From an uncultured Prochlorococcus sp. (GTDB taxonomy: Bacteria; Cyanobacteriota; Cyanobacteriia; PCC-6307; Cyanobiaceae): a stretch of 42,168 nucleotides of DNA. Positions 1-8,663 of this stretch are shown one piece after another (position 1 is the stretch's first letter; each line of letters starts with the position of its first letter). Under the pieces are notes generated by a model. It ran no database searches. It was not told the DNA's origin and was given only the letters and a program-made list of their open reading frames with translations. The stretch lies in the NCBI GenBank assembly GCA_902626435.1, contig CACOFO010000005.1, forward strand, positions 1 to 42,168, read 5' to 3'. A program made the translations under genes and the position numbers.

Positions 1-23
1 AAATTAATTTCTAATTTTATAAA

Positions 24-1106
24 ATGAAAACTTGGGTTATAAAAATTGGTACTAGTATTTTAAGAGGAACACAGAAAACATCTACAGAAGAAGTAATTGA
101 AAACCTTTCTAGATCCTTTACAAATTTTCTCTCAGAAGGAAATAAATTAATTTTAGTAACTAGTGGAGCCGTTGGATTAGGTTGCCAAAAATTAAATCTT
201 AAAACTAGACCAAATGATTTAAGTACCCTTCAAGCAACTGCTGCAGTAGGTCAAGTTAATTTAATGTCTTTGTACGACAAAGTTTTTAACAAATTAGGTC
301 ACAATATTGCTCAAATTTTAATAACTAAAGCTGATTTCAATTCACGAAAATCCTTTAATAACGCCTCTAAAACCTTAAAAAGATTAATCGATCTGAACGT
401 TATTCCAATAGTAAATGAAAATGATACTGTAGCGAATGAAGAGCTTAAATATGGAGATAATGATACCCTATCTGCTTTAGTTGCCTTAGCTATAAATGCT
501 AATAAGCTTATTTTATTAACCGATATTGAAAATCTATACTCAAAAGATCCACGTAATCATAAAGATGCTCAACCTATTAAAGAAGTTCATAATAGTGAAT
601 TAAAAGAAATTAAAGATAAAAATATTCAAAACTCAAATAATGAATGGGGAACAGGAGGAATTTCTACAAAATTAATTTCTGCAGAAATAGCAACAAAAGG
701 AGGAGTTGAAGTCCAACTAGTTGATGGAACTAATAAAAAAAACTTAATTGAAATTTTTAATGATAATAAAATTGGAACTTTATTTCATCCAGTAGAAAAA
801 CCTATAGGAAACAAAAAAAGTTGGCTTTCCCATGCAATTCAAACAGTAGGGAAAATCACTTTAGATGATGGAGCCTCTTTTGCAATTACAAAAAAAGGTG
901 CCTCACTTTTAGCGGTTGGTGTTAAGAATGTAGATGGAAACTTTACAGTTAATCAAGCAGTTAAAATTGTAAATACAAATGATAAAGAAGTTGCAAAAGG
1001 TTTAGTATCAATAAGTAGCGACAAATTAAGAATTATCTTAAAGAATAAAGAAAATAACAATTCCTCGATAATTGTCGTCCACAGAGATGTGCTTGCTCTC
1101 TCTTAG
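24..1106 (+). CDS. proB: Glutamate 5-kinase (ProB)
   Basis: It phosphorylates glutamate to gamma-glutamyl phosphate, the first step of proline synthesis, in the cytoplasm. The 360-residue length fits the two-domain form: an amino acid kinase domain (about 1-255) followed by a PUA domain (about 275-355). The N-terminal IKIGTSIL stretch is the ATP/phosphate-binding start of the kinase fold, VTSGAVGLG follows near residue 46, and NENDTV near 130 and YGDNDTLSA near 143 are typical glutamate-kinase motifs. The ATG at 24 is the first start in frame. It leads a same-strand run with lpxD and leuB, with gaps of 21 and 31 bases. proA, needed for the next step, is not in the window. The family assignment is secure. 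Confidence 0.95.
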   Translation: MKTWVIKIGTSILRGTQKTSTEEVIENLSRSFTNFLSEGNKLILVTSGAVGLGCQKLNLKTRPNDLSTLQATAAVGQVNLMSLYDKVFNKLGHNIAQILITKADFNSRKSFNNASKTLKRLIDLNVIPIVNENDTVANEELKYGDNDTLSALVALAINANKLILLTDIENLYSKDPRNHKDAQPIKEVHNSELKEIKDKNIQNSNNEWGTGGISTKLISAEIATKGGVEVQLVDGTNKKNLIEIFNDNKIGTLFHPVEKPIGNKKSWLSHAIQTVGKITLDDGASFAITKKGASLLAVGVKNVDGNFTVNQAVKIVNTNDKEVAKGLVSISSDKLRIILKNKENNNSSIIVVHRDVLALS

Positions 1107-1127
1107 AAAAAAAAATTAAACTGAAAA

Positions 1128-2159
1128 ATGCTTTTAAGTGATCTAGTTGATCTAATTAAAAAAGGAAATTCAAATTTTATTGGTGCCAATATTTTTGAAG
1201 ATTTAAATATAGATAATGCTGCTTCATTAGATGTTGCAGTAAACCATCAAATATCTTTTTTAGAAGAAAATAATATCCTCAAAGAAAAATTAGATCAAAC
1301 TAAAGCATCAGCAATAATAACTACTAACAACGATGAAATCGTTAGTGCTCTAAAGAAACTAAACATTTCAAACATAATTGTTAAAAATCCAAGAATTGCA
1401 TTTGCAGAAGTATTGAATTGTTTATATGAAACTATCAATTTCAAACCAGGAATTCACGCTTCAGCTGTCATAGATAAAACAGCAATAATTGGAGCAGATT
1501 GCCATATTGGACCTAATGTCTATATTGGAGAAAATACTGTAATTGGTAAAAATAATCATATTCTTCCTGGATCATCAATTTTAGGCAATGTTGGAATAGG
1601 AGATAATAATATAATTCATCCAAATTGTGTAATTTACGAAAATACCACTCTAAAAAATAATTGTATAATTAATTCAAATTCTGTTATTGGTTCAGAAGGA
1701 TTTGGTTTTATTCCTAAAGATGGCAAATGGGTAAAGATGCCTCAAAAAGGTGGTGTAAAAATAATGAGTTTTGTAGAAATTGGAACGAATTGTTGTATTG
1801 ATAGACCCTCAGTAGGATTTACTTTTATTGATGAGGGAACAAAGTTGGATAATTTAGTGCAAATAGGTCATGGAGTTAAAATTGGTAAGAACTGCGCAAT
1901 TGCAGCTCAAGTTGGTATCGCTGGAGGAGCAATTATTGGAGATAGTGTTATTTTGGCAGGGCAAGTTGGAGTCAATAATAGAGTAAAAGTTGGTAATAAT
2001 GTCATAGCGAGCTCAAAATGCGGGATCCATTGTGACATTGATAATGGCAAGGTAATTAGTGGTTTCCCCGCGATGGAAAATAAATCATGGCTAAGGAGTT
2101 CAAGTATTTTTAAAAAATTACCGGAATTAGCCAAAAAACTTAGACAATTAGACAAGTAA
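1128..2159 (+). CDS. lpxD: UDP-3-O-acylglucosamine N-acyltransferase (LpxD)
   Basis: It adds the N-linked 3-hydroxyacyl chain to UDP-3-O-acyl-glucosamine in lipid A synthesis, at the cytoplasmic side of the inner membrane. The 343-residue protein has an N-terminal uridine-binding domain (about 1-100) and then a long left-handed beta-helix made of hexapeptide repeats (repeated I-G-x-N/D-x patterns, about 105-320). The likely catalytic histidine is His248 in the QIGHGV motif. The C-terminal tail is helical and basic. It lies between proB and leuB on the same strand. Other lpx genes are not nearby, although an LptB-like ATPase for lipopolysaccharide export is encoded at 22477-23205. The assignment is secure. 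Confidence 0.93.
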   Translation: MLLSDLVDLIKKGNSNFIGANIFEDLNIDNAASLDVAVNHQISFLEENNILKEKLDQTKASAIITTNNDEIVSALKKLNISNIIVKNPRIAFAEVLNCLYETINFKPGIHASAVIDKTAIIGADCHIGPNVYIGENTVIGKNNHILPGSSILGNVGIGDNNIIHPNCVIYENTTLKNNCIINSNSVIGSEGFGFIPKDGKWVKMPQKGGVKIMSFVEIGTNCCIDRPSVGFTFIDEGTKLDNLVQIGHGVKIGKNCAIAAQVGIAGGAIIGDSVILAGQVGVNNRVKVGNNVIASSKCGIHCDIDNGKVISGFPAMENKSWLRSSSIFKKLPELAKKLRQLDK

Positions 2160-2190
2160 TAATTTATTGTTCTAGTAAACAAATATTCAA

Positions 2191-3264
2191 ATGAAGAAGT
2201 ATAAGGTAGTTTTATTGTCAGGAGATGGTATTGGACCAGAGATTTCAGAAGTTTCAAAAAAAGTTTTAAAAAAGCTTTCAAAAAATCATGCTTTCGATAT
2301 TGAGATTATTGAAAAATTATTTGGAGGAATAGCATATGAAAAATATGGGAATCCTGCTCCAGATGAGACATTAGATCAATGCAAAAAAAGTGATGCAGTA
2401 CTTTTAGCATGTGTTGGAGATATTAAATATGACTCTCTCGCAAGAGATTTAAGACCAGAAAGTGGGCTACTAAAGTTAAGATCCACCCTAAACCTTTTCG
2501 CAAATATTAGGCCTGTCAAAATAAGAAAATCTCTTTTAGATTCAAGTACATTAAAAAAAGAAATCGTTGAGAATGTAGATCTTATTGTTGTAAGAGAATT
2601 GATAGGGGGTATTTATTTTGGAAAACCAAGAGGACATATTACAAATTCAAAAATCCCAAAAGCTTTCAACACAATGGTTTATGATGCAGCCGAAATAGAA
2701 AGAATAACTGAAATAGCAATAAAAATTGCTAACCAGAGAAATAAAAAAATATGTTCTGTTGATAAATCAAACGTTCTTGAGGTTAGTCAATTGTGGAGAG
2801 ATACGGTTTTAAATATCACCTCAAAAGATAAAAATATATCTCTGAGCAATATGTACGTTGATAATGCTGCAATGCAATTAGTTAGAGATCCATGTCAATT
2901 TGATGTGATTTTAACTAGTAATTTATTTGGTGATATTTTAAGCGATTTAGCCGCAATGTTAACTGGTTCTATTGGTATGCTTCCATCTGCTTCTCTAAAC
3001 AATGATGGTCCTGGAGTTTTTGAACCGGTTCATGGTTCAGCTCCTGATATAGCCGGCAAAAATACGGCTAATCCTATTGCAATGCTTTTATCCACGTCCA
3101 TGATGTTAAAAATCGGATTGAATGAAGAAGAAGCCGCAGAAAATTTAGAAATTGCTATCGATAAAGTTTTATCAAACGGATTTAGAACGGCCGATTTAGC
3201 TGATGGGTCTTCTGAAGTTTTATCTTGTAGTGAAATCGGAGATAAAATAATAAGTGAAATTTAA
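2191..3264 (+). CDS. leuB: 3-isopropylmalate dehydrogenase (LeuB)
   Basis: It oxidatively decarboxylates 3-isopropylmalate with NAD+ in leucine synthesis. The 357-residue protein shows the expected family motifs in order: GDGIGPEI near residue 11, the substrate arginine stretch LRPESGLLKLRSTLNLFANIRP-type region (about 88-110), the Mg-binding region YVDNAAMQLVRDP then DVILTSNLFGDILSD (about 225-255), and the NAD-binding HGSAPDIAGKNTANP (about 281-295). The length and the substrate-loop leucines favour LeuB over isocitrate or tartrate dehydrogenase. It follows lpxD by 31 bases and precedes prk by 89 bases. ilvD, another branched-chain amino acid gene, is at 11837-13510 in a different unit. Confidence 0.95.
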   Translation: MKKYKVVLLSGDGIGPEISEVSKKVLKKLSKNHAFDIEIIEKLFGGIAYEKYGNPAPDETLDQCKKSDAVLLACVGDIKYDSLARDLRPESGLLKLRSTLNLFANIRPVKIRKSLLDSSTLKKEIVENVDLIVVRELIGGIYFGKPRGHITNSKIPKAFNTMVYDAAEIERITEIAIKIANQRNKKICSVDKSNVLEVSQLWRDTVLNITSKDKNISLSNMYVDNAAMQLVRDPCQFDVILTSNLFGDILSDLAAMLTGSIGMLPSASLNNDGPGVFEPVHGSAPDIAGKNTANPIAMLLSTSMMLKIGLNEEEAAENLEIAIDKVLSNGFRTADLADGSSEVLSCSEIGDKIISEI

Positions 3265-3353
3265 AAAAAAATTAATAAATAAAAAAATATTTTTAAGTAA
3301 AACATAAAGTTGGCATATGACCTGTCAGAATCAATGAATATTGTTTTTAAAAA

Positions 3354-4250
3354 ATGTCAAAACGTCATCCAGTAGTCGCTGTAACAGGATCTTCAGGAGC
3401 AGGAACAAGTACGGTAAAAAGAGCCTTTGAGCATATTTTTGCTAGAGAAGATATAGTTCCCGCAGTTGTAGAAGGTGATAGTTACCACAGGTTTGAAAGA
3501 ATGCCTATGAAAAAAGCTATGGCAGAGGCTCTTTCAAAAGGTGAAAATTTTTCTCACTTTGGTCCAGAGGCTAATCTTTTTGACAAGCTAGAGGAACTTT
3601 TTAAAATCTATGGTGAAACTGGGGGAGGAAAGAAAAGATATTATCTACATAGTCTTGAAGAAGCAGAAGAACATAATACAAGACTTGGGACATCCTTAGA
3701 ACCTGGTCAATTTACTCCATGGGAAGATATTCCTGAGGGAACAGACGTACTTTTTTATGAAGGTTTGCATGGCGGGGTAGAAGGTGACGGATACAATGTG
3801 GCATCTTATGCTGATTTACTTGTTGGCGTTGTTCCGATAACAAATTTAGAGTGGATTCAAAAAATCCATAGAGATAACGCAGAAAGAGGTTACTCCGCTG
3901 AAACCATTGTGGATACTATATTGAGAAGAATGCCTGACTATATAAATCACATTTGTCCACAATTCAGTAAAACCGATATTAACTTCCAAAGAATTCCCAC
4001 CATTGACACTTCCAATCCTTTCATATGCAGGAATATCCCAACCCCTGATGAAAGCTTTGTGATCATACATTTTAGAAAAGGAGCGAGAGAGAAATGGGGG
4101 ATTGATTTTCAATACTTGCTTGGAATGATTAACGATTCATTTATGTCAAGTCCAACAAGTATCGTTGTAAATGGTGGAAAAATGGGTTTCGCAATGGAAC
4201 TAATTCTTACTCCAATAATTCATAAAATGATTGAGGAGAAAAATAAATAA
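3354..4250 (+). CDS. prk: Phosphoribulokinase, class I (proteobacterial type)
   Basis: It phosphorylates ribulose 5-phosphate with ATP to give the Rubisco substrate ribulose 1,5-bisphosphate. The P-loop is GSSGAGTS (residues 12-19). EGDSYHRF (about 40-47), FYEGLHGG (about 133-140), NLEWIQKIHRD and the RRMPDYINHICPQFSKTDINFQR region match the roughly 290-residue class I enzymes of Proteobacteria rather than the longer class II enzymes of plants and freshwater cyanobacteria. Only two cysteines are present (201 and 225), so the N-terminal redox cysteine pair of plant-type PRK is absent. The gene stands alone, with 89 bases before and 140 bases after it. A second, class II copy elsewhere cannot be excluded from this window, but the family call is firm. 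Confidence 0.93.
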   Translation: MSKRHPVVAVTGSSGAGTSTVKRAFEHIFAREDIVPAVVEGDSYHRFERMPMKKAMAEALSKGENFSHFGPEANLFDKLEELFKIYGETGGGKKRYYLHSLEEAEEHNTRLGTSLEPGQFTPWEDIPEGTDVLFYEGLHGGVEGDGYNVASYADLLVGVVPITNLEWIQKIHRDNAERGYSAETIVDTILRRMPDYINHICPQFSKTDINFQRIPTIDTSNPFICRNIPTPDESFVIIHFRKGAREKWGIDFQYLLGMINDSFMSSPTSIVVNGGKMGFAMELILTPIIHKMIEEKNK

Positions 4251-4342
4251 TTTTTAATTTTAGATTATCAAGTTAAATCATTATTTTTTCTAAATTTTAG
4301 GAGTTTCTAATCTAGAAAATCTCAAATTTTTATATATCTTTC

Positions 4343-4372
4343 TTGATAAAAGTACCTTGTGTAGATTTAAAT
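4343..4372 (+). promoter_or_regulatory. Possible accD promoter
   Basis: TTGATA at 4343-4348 and TTAAAT at 4367-4372 are separated by 18 bases and sit 20 bases before the GTG start of accD. In such AT-rich DNA the -10 match is weak evidence. The -35 hexamer overlaps the right half of an 8-base inverted repeat (4265-4272 and 4342-4349). Nothing else, including no small ORF, is visible in the 140-base prk-accD gap. Confidence 0.3.
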
Positions 4373-4391
4373 AGAAAAAACAGGTAATGTT

Positions 4392-5273
4392 GTGTCATTA
4401 ATCGACTGGTTTGCCGCAAGGCGTAAAGATCAATTTGTTGGGAAAGTTTCGCAAGATACTGATGAGGGAGATGGTTTGTGGGTTAAATGTTCAGAATGTT
4501 CGCAAGTAGCCTATAGAAAAGACCTGATTTCAAATTTCAATGTTTGTAGTAATTGTGAACATCACAATAGGATTAATAGCGATGAAAGGATAAATATAAT
4601 TGCTGACAAAAATTCATTTGAAGAGTTTGATAGCTCACTAAGTCCTACAGATCCTTTAGGTTTTAAAGATAGAAGATCATATGCTGATCGAATTAAAGAA
4701 AGTCAAGCAGGTACAGGTTTAAGGGATGGAGTCATAACAGGTATCTGTTCTGTAAATTCAATGCCTTTAGCATTAGCTGTTATGGATTTTAGATTTATGG
4801 GGGGATCCATGGGTTCAGTTGTAGGTGAAAAAATTACAAGGATAATTGAGAGAGCAACTTTAGAAAATTTTCCAATTCTAATTGTTTGCGCATCAGGAGG
4901 AGCAAGGATGCAAGAAGGCATGTTAAGTCTCATGCAAATGGCAAAAATTTCTGGAGCATTAAAAAAACATAAAGAAAAAAATCTTCTATATATGCCATTA
5001 TTAACTCATCCAACCACTGGAGGGGTAACAGCAAGCTTTGCAATGTTAGGTGATTTAATTTTGGCTGAACCTAAAGCTCTTATTGGATTTGCTGGAAGAA
5101 GAGTTATAGAACAAACATTAAGAGAAAAATTACCCGATAATTTTCAAACAGCTGAATATCTGCTTGATCATGGTTTTGTTGATGTAATAGTTAAAAGGCA
5201 AAATCTCAAGGATACTCTGAGTAAAATTTTAAAAATTCATGGTGTAAAAGAACTTGCAAAAGCAAATATATAA
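4392..5273 (+). CDS. accD: Acetyl-CoA carboxylase carboxyltransferase subunit beta (AccD)
   Basis: It pairs with AccA to transfer carboxyl from biotin to acetyl-CoA, making malonyl-CoA for fatty acid synthesis. The N-terminal zinc ribbon is complete: Cys33, Cys36, Cys52 and Cys55. The crotonase-type carboxyltransferase core follows (about 90-285) with [22 protein letters not shown] and [14 protein letters not shown], which form the oxyanion and CoA-binding surface. The length of 293 residues is normal. The start is GTG at 4392 giving VSLIDWFA; an ATG at 4387 is out of frame and stops at once. The gene is followed by a small secreted-protein gene whose best start lies 1 base past the accD stop. 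Confidence 0.95.
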   Translation: MSLIDWFAARRKDQFVGKVSQDTDEGDGLWVKCSECSQVAYRKDLISNFNVCSNCEHHNRINSDERINIIADKNSFEEFDSSLSPTDPLGFKDRRSYADRIKESQAGTGLRDGVITGICSVNSMPLALAVMDFRFMGGSMGSVVGEKITRIIERATLENFPILIVCASGGARMQEGMLSLMQMAKISGALKKHKEKNLLYMPLLTHPTTGGVTASFAMLGDLILAEPKALIGFAGRRVIEQTLREKLPDNFQTAEYLLDHGFVDVIVKRQNLKDTLSKILKIHGVKELAKANI

Positions 5274-5274
5274 A

Positions 5275-5673
5275 ATGAGAATTATTTCAAATTTCTTTTC
5301 TTTTTCTTTAAGCTTTTTATTTTTTATTTTAAGTTTTGCTCCATATTCATATGGAATAGGAAATGTTGACTGGGTCCTCCTAAAAGAGAATAATGAAGGG
5401 AAAGAATGGCTTGATAAAGGTAGTATAAAGCCGCTTCCAAATGGAGAAATAAGTGTATTAACAAAGTTCTTTAAAAATCCAACTAATTCTGATGATGATG
5501 GAGAGTTATCACTTTATGTGATGAGAATTAATTGCGATGAAAAAAAGTTCAAAGATACTTCCATAAATGGAATTCCTCAATTTAATTCGAAATGGCAAAC
5601 CTCTAATAATGATGAACTTATAGATGTTGTTATTGAAAATAGCTGTTCAGAGTTTATTAATTTAATAGAATGA
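5275..5673 (+). CDS. Small exported protein of unknown function
   Basis: I do not recognise a characterised family. The protein has an N-terminal signal peptide: a short basic start, a hydrophobic core rich in Phe, Leu and Ser, and a likely cleavage after SYG near residue 24. The mature part (about 108 residues) contains GNVDWVLLKENNEGKEWLDKG-like sequence and two cysteines that could form a disulfide. I chose ATG 5275 because it leaves accD intact and puts the signal peptide at the N-terminus; an in-frame start at 5254 would overlap accD by 20 bases and add seven polar residues. Its stop overlaps the start of the next gene by 4 bases (ATGA), so the two are probably cotranslated. Periplasmic or lumenal location is inferred. 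Confidence 0.75.
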   Translation: MRIISNFFSFSLSFLFFILSFAPYSYGIGNVDWVLLKENNEGKEWLDKGSIKPLPNGEISVLTKFFKNPTNSDDDGELSLYVMRINCDEKKFKDTSINGIPQFNSKWQTSNNDELIDVVIENSCSEFINLIE

Positions 5674-6767
5674 ATACAAATAATAAAAAATTAAAAATTG
5701 CAATAGCTGGAGTAGGGTTTGGGAAAAAAGTTCATTTAGAAGCACTAAAGGAGTCGAATTTTTTAACGCCTGTAGCTATTTATCACTATGAGAAATCGCA
5801 AAAATCGATTTTAGAAAAAGAAACGGGATTAGAGTTTTTTAATGATTGGGAAGACTTAGTTAAATCTTCTGAAATTGATGGAATTATTATTGCCACCCCT
5901 CCTGAATCAAGATTTAAATTAGCAAAACAAGCGCTTGAGAATAATAAAAATTTGTTATTAGAAAAACCCGTTTCAATATCTTCCTCGGAAATTGAAGAGC
6001 TTCAGAGAATATCATTGATAAATAACTTAAGCGTATGTGTTGATTTCGAATATAGAACAGTACCCCTTTTCCTTCAGACAAAAAAACTTGTTGATAGAAA
6101 TTTTTTAGGAGATATATATTTAGTCAAATTAGATTGGTTAATGGGCAGTAGATCCGATCCTAAAAGAGCTTGGGATTGGTATTCTTTGGAAGAAAAAGGT
6201 GGAGGAGTTATTGGCGCCTTAGGTACTCATGCATTCGATATGTTGAATTGGTTATTTGGAGAATCAATAAATGTATCTGGTAAGTTAGCAACATCAATCA
6301 AAAAAAGACCTTTACCTAATTCATCTGATTTAAATGATGTTACTAGCGAGGATATTTGTCTCGCTAATATAGAAATATCAAACTACAGCTCCAATATCAT
6401 TCCATGTCAGGTATCATTATCATCAATTTCTAAAAACGGTAGAGGATTTAGTTTAGAAATATATGGAAGCCAAGGTTCACTTATTCTTAAAAGCGAGAAC
6501 CAAAAAGATTATGTACATGGTTTTAATTTGAAATATTCAAACAACGAAAATAAAGTACAAAATCTAACTGCAGATTCAAGTTTTAATTTTGAAAAAACAT
6601 GGACTGATGGGAGGATAGCTCCAGTTTTGAGAATTCAAAATTTATGGGCTGAGAGTATGATTAATAGAACACCAATAATCCCGGGTTTGTGTGAGGGACT
6701 AGCAAGTCATAAAGTTTGTGAAGCTATAAGAGAGTCAGCGAAAAGTGGATTAAGTATAAAAATTTAG
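5670..6767 (+). CDS. Gfo/Idh/MocA-family NAD(P)-dependent oxidoreductase
   Basis: This is a 365-residue dehydrogenase of the glucose-fructose oxidoreductase / inositol dehydrogenase family. An N-terminal Rossmann fold is marked by IAIAGVGFGKKVHLEAL (about 9-25), and the family EKP motif is seen in LLLEKPVSIS (about 94-103). The C-terminal alpha/beta substrate domain includes the GGGVIGALGTHAFDMLNW region (about 178-195), where the histidine is a usual catalytic or substrate-binding residue. The substrate cannot be read from the sequence; sugars, inositols and biliverdin are all used by family members. The gene overlaps the preceding exported-protein gene by 4 bases. A 102-base gap with a strong promoter separates it from fda. 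Confidence 0.85.
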   Translation: MNTNNKKLKIAIAGVGFGKKVHLEALKESNFLTPVAIYHYEKSQKSILEKETGLEFFNDWEDLVKSSEIDGIIIATPPESRFKLAKQALENNKNLLLEKPVSISSSEIEELQRISLINNLSVCVDFEYRTVPLFLQTKKLVDRNFLGDIYLVKLDWLMGSRSDPKRAWDWYSLEEKGGGVIGALGTHAFDMLNWLFGESINVSGKLATSIKKRPLPNSSDLNDVTSEDICLANIEISNYSSNIIPCQVSLSSISKNGRGFSLEIYGSQGSLILKSENQKDYVHGFNLKYSNNENKVQNLTADSSFNFEKTWTDGRIAPVLRIQNLWAESMINRTPIIPGLCEGLASHKVCEAIRESAKSGLSIKI

Positions 6768-6779
6768 CAGAACATTCAG

Positions 6780-6801
6780 TCAAGTGTTAATTGATACTTG
6801 A
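6780..6801 (+). promoter_or_regulatory. Dyad overlapping the fda -35 element, candidate operator
   Basis: TCAAGT (6780-6785) and ACTTGA (6796-6801) are perfect inverted repeats, and the ten bases between them are partly symmetric (8 of 11 positions match across the centre). The right arm overlaps the TTGACA box of the fda promoter, so a bound dimer would be expected to block RNA polymerase. The binding protein is unknown. Confidence 0.4.
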
Positions 6802-6826
6802 CAATGTACTAAATTTATTTTATTTT
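6798..6826 (+). promoter_or_regulatory. Sigma-70 type promoter of fda
   Basis: A perfect TTGACA (6798-6803), a 17-base spacer and TATTTT (6821-6826) make a near-consensus housekeeping promoter. Transcription should start near 6833, giving a leader of about 37 bases before the fda ATG at 6870. This is the clearest promoter in the window and fits a highly expressed carbon-metabolism gene. Confidence 0.7.
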
Positions 6827-6869
6827 TTCTTCATATTCTGGAAAAATCAATTATCCAAATTCTTAAATA

Positions 6870-7937
6870 ATGGCATTAAATTACTACAAAAATGAGCTTA
6901 AGGAAAATGCTCAATTACTAGCTTCTAAAGGTAAAGGAATATTAGCAGTAGATGAATCAACCAAAACAGTTGGCAAAAGATTAGCTGGAATTGGTGTTGA
7001 GAATACTGAAGAAAATAGGAAGGCATATAGAGGGATGCTTTTCACTACAGAAGGTCTTGGAAAATACATAAGTGGAGCAATCCTCTTTGAGGAAACTTTG
7101 TATCAAAATCACCAAGATGGTGAGTCAATGGTTAAGAAATTAAACGATTTAGGTATTATTCCAGGTATAAAGGTTGATAAAGGTCTAAATCCACTTCCTG
7201 GAGGAGGAGATGTAGAAACATTTTGCTCTGGTCTAGATGGATTAGTTGAGAGAGCAGCAAAATATTATGAACAAGGTGCAAGATTTGCAAAGTGGAGAGC
7301 GGTTTTGCAGATTACAAATGATGGTTGCCCTTCAAAATTATCAATACAAGAAAATGCCTGGGGTTTAGCAAGGTATGCAAGGTCAGTTCAAGAATCTGGC
7401 TTGGTACCAATTATTGAACCTGAAATTTTAATGGACGGTGATCACACGATTGAAAAGACTGCTGAAGTACAAGAAGAGGTTATTAAGCAGGTCTACATTG
7501 CTTGTCAAGCAAATGGAGTATTTCTAGAGGGAACACTTTTAAAACCCTCTATGACTGTCAACGGAGCAGATTGTCCTACAAAGGCTGATCCTATGAAAGT
7601 TGCTGAGATGACTATAAGAACTATGGAAAGATGCGTTCCTGCATCTGTTCCTGGAATAGTATTCTTATCAGGAGGATTAAGTGAAGAAGCTGCTTCTGTT
7701 TATTTAAATAATATGAATACTCTTTATAGGAAAGCATTATGGAACGTTTCATTCTCCTATGGAAGAGCGCTACAGCACTCATGCTTAAAGGCATGGAAGG
7801 GAAGTGATGTAGAAGCAGGTCAAAAAGCCTTAATAGCAAGAGCTCAAGCAAACTCTGAAGCTTCTACAGGATCTTATGTGGCAGGATCTCAGCCTTCATC
7901 TGATGAGCAGCTATTTGTTGCTGGATACACTTATTAA
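6870..7937 (+). CDS. fda: Fructose-bisphosphate aldolase, class I (eukaryote-like)
   Basis: It condenses triose phosphates to fructose 1,6-bisphosphate (and probably sedoheptulose 1,7-bisphosphate) in the Calvin cycle, or cleaves them in glycolysis. The 355-residue protein follows the animal/plastid class I pattern: GILAVDEST near residue 32, FAKWR with Lys141, EPEILMDGDH, EGTLLKPSM with the Schiff-base Lys225, and FLSGGLSEEAA. It ends in the typical tyrosine (GYTY). No metal-binding class II motifs are present. It has its own promoter at 6798-6826 and a terminator at 7963-7996, so it is a single-gene unit. Published phylogenetic work describes such genes in Prochlorococcus and Synechococcus as acquired from a red-algal plastid-type source. 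No class II gene follows here. Confidence 0.95.
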   Translation: MALNYYKNELKENAQLLASKGKGILAVDESTKTVGKRLAGIGVENTEENRKAYRGMLFTTEGLGKYISGAILFEETLYQNHQDGESMVKKLNDLGIIPGIKVDKGLNPLPGGGDVETFCSGLDGLVERAAKYYEQGARFAKWRAVLQITNDGCPSKLSIQENAWGLARYARSVQESGLVPIIEPEILMDGDHTIEKTAEVQEEVIKQVYIACQANGVFLEGTLLKPSMTVNGADCPTKADPMKVAEMTIRTMERCVPASVPGIVFLSGGLSEEAASVYLNNMNTLYRKALWNVSFSYGRALQHSCLKAWKGSDVEAGQKALIARAQANSEASTGSYVAGSQPSSDEQLFVAGYTY

Positions 7938-7962
7938 AAAGTTAATTCTTTAAATTAAACTT

Positions 7963-7996
7963 AAAAAGACCTCCAAACAAATGGGGGTCTTTTTTT
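7963..7996. terminator. Bidirectional intrinsic terminator between fda and purQ
   Basis: A 12-base arm, AAAAAGACCTCC (7963-7974), pairs with GGGGGTCTTTTT (7983-7994) with a single T-G wobble, around an 8-base loop. The T run continues to 7998 on the + strand, and the left arm supplies a T run on the - strand, so it can stop both fda and purQ transcripts. The hairpin is strikingly GC-rich for this genome. Confidence 0.85.
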
Positions 7997-8662
7997 TTAT
8001 TGTGATATGAGGGATTTCAAAGTATAAAGACCATCAGTCCCACCGATTGCCTCGTCACAGGCTCGCTCTGGATGAGGCATTAAACCTAGAACATTTCCTT
8101 GTTCATTAGTTATGCCGGCGATATCGAATGAGGATCCATTAGGATTATTTTTGTATCTCAAAGCGATCAATTCATTATCTACAAGTTTTTTTAAAGTATC
8201 AGAATCACAATGATATCTTCCTTCCCCATGCGCTATTGGTAACTTAATAGTTTGTTTTTCACCTCCATCATTAAACCAACCTCCTTTTGAAGAAACAATA
8301 TCAAGTTCAACATCATCACAGATGAAATTAAGGTTTTTATTTGCAGTAAGGGCACCAGGCAAAAAGCCTGATTCCGTCAAAATTTGAAACCCATTACATA
8401 TTCCTAAAACTCTTTTTCCACTTTTAACAAAGTCATCCAAAGCATTTATCAATGGAGAGAACCTCGCAATTGCTCCGCATCTTAAATAATCACCGTAGCT
8501 AAATCCTCCAGGCAAAACTATTGCATCTACATCGCTTAAATCTGAAGACTCATGCCATAAGTATTTTGTTCTTATGTCTAAACAACCCTCTAATGCCCAT
8601 GAAACATCACGATCACAATTAGATCCAGGGAAGACAACAACTCCTACAGTTAAATTCTCCAT
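7997..8662 (-). CDS. purQ: Phosphoribosylformylglycinamidine synthase, glutaminase subunit (PurQ)
   Basis: It hydrolyses glutamine and passes ammonia to PurL in the fourth step of purine synthesis. The 221-residue protein is a class I glutamine amidotransferase: FPGSNCDRD near the N-terminus, [11 protein letters not shown] (about 51-61), the nucleophile Cys89 in [11 protein letters not shown], and the triad His and Glu in [11 protein letters not shown] near residue 200. It lies 1 base after purS on the same strand, so the two are cotranscribed and probably form the PurS-PurQ-PurL complex. PurL itself is not in the window. Its stop codon overlaps the T run of the terminator shared with fda. 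Confidence 0.95.
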   Translation of the reverse strand: MENLTVGVVVFPGSNCDRDVSWALEGCLDIRTKYLWHESSDLSDVDAIVLPGGFSYGDYLRCGAIARFSPLINALDDFVKSGKRVLGICNGFQILTESGFLPGALTANKNLNFICDDVELDIVSSKGGWFNDGGEKQTIKLPIAHGEGRYHCDSDTLKKLVDNELIALRYKNNPNGSSFDIAGITNEQGNVLGLMPHPERACDEAIGGTDGLYTLKSLISQ

Positions 8663-8663
8663 C

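Noticed and set aside
1907-2281. 124-codon open frame on the - strand across the end of lpxD and start of leuB
   Set aside because: It is antisense to two well-supported enzymes and has no domain-like sequence.
6801-6812. Cyanobacterial LexA or NtcA box near the fda promoter
   Set aside because: Only a GTACT half-site is seen; the second half and the NtcA GTA-N8-TAC spacing are missing.
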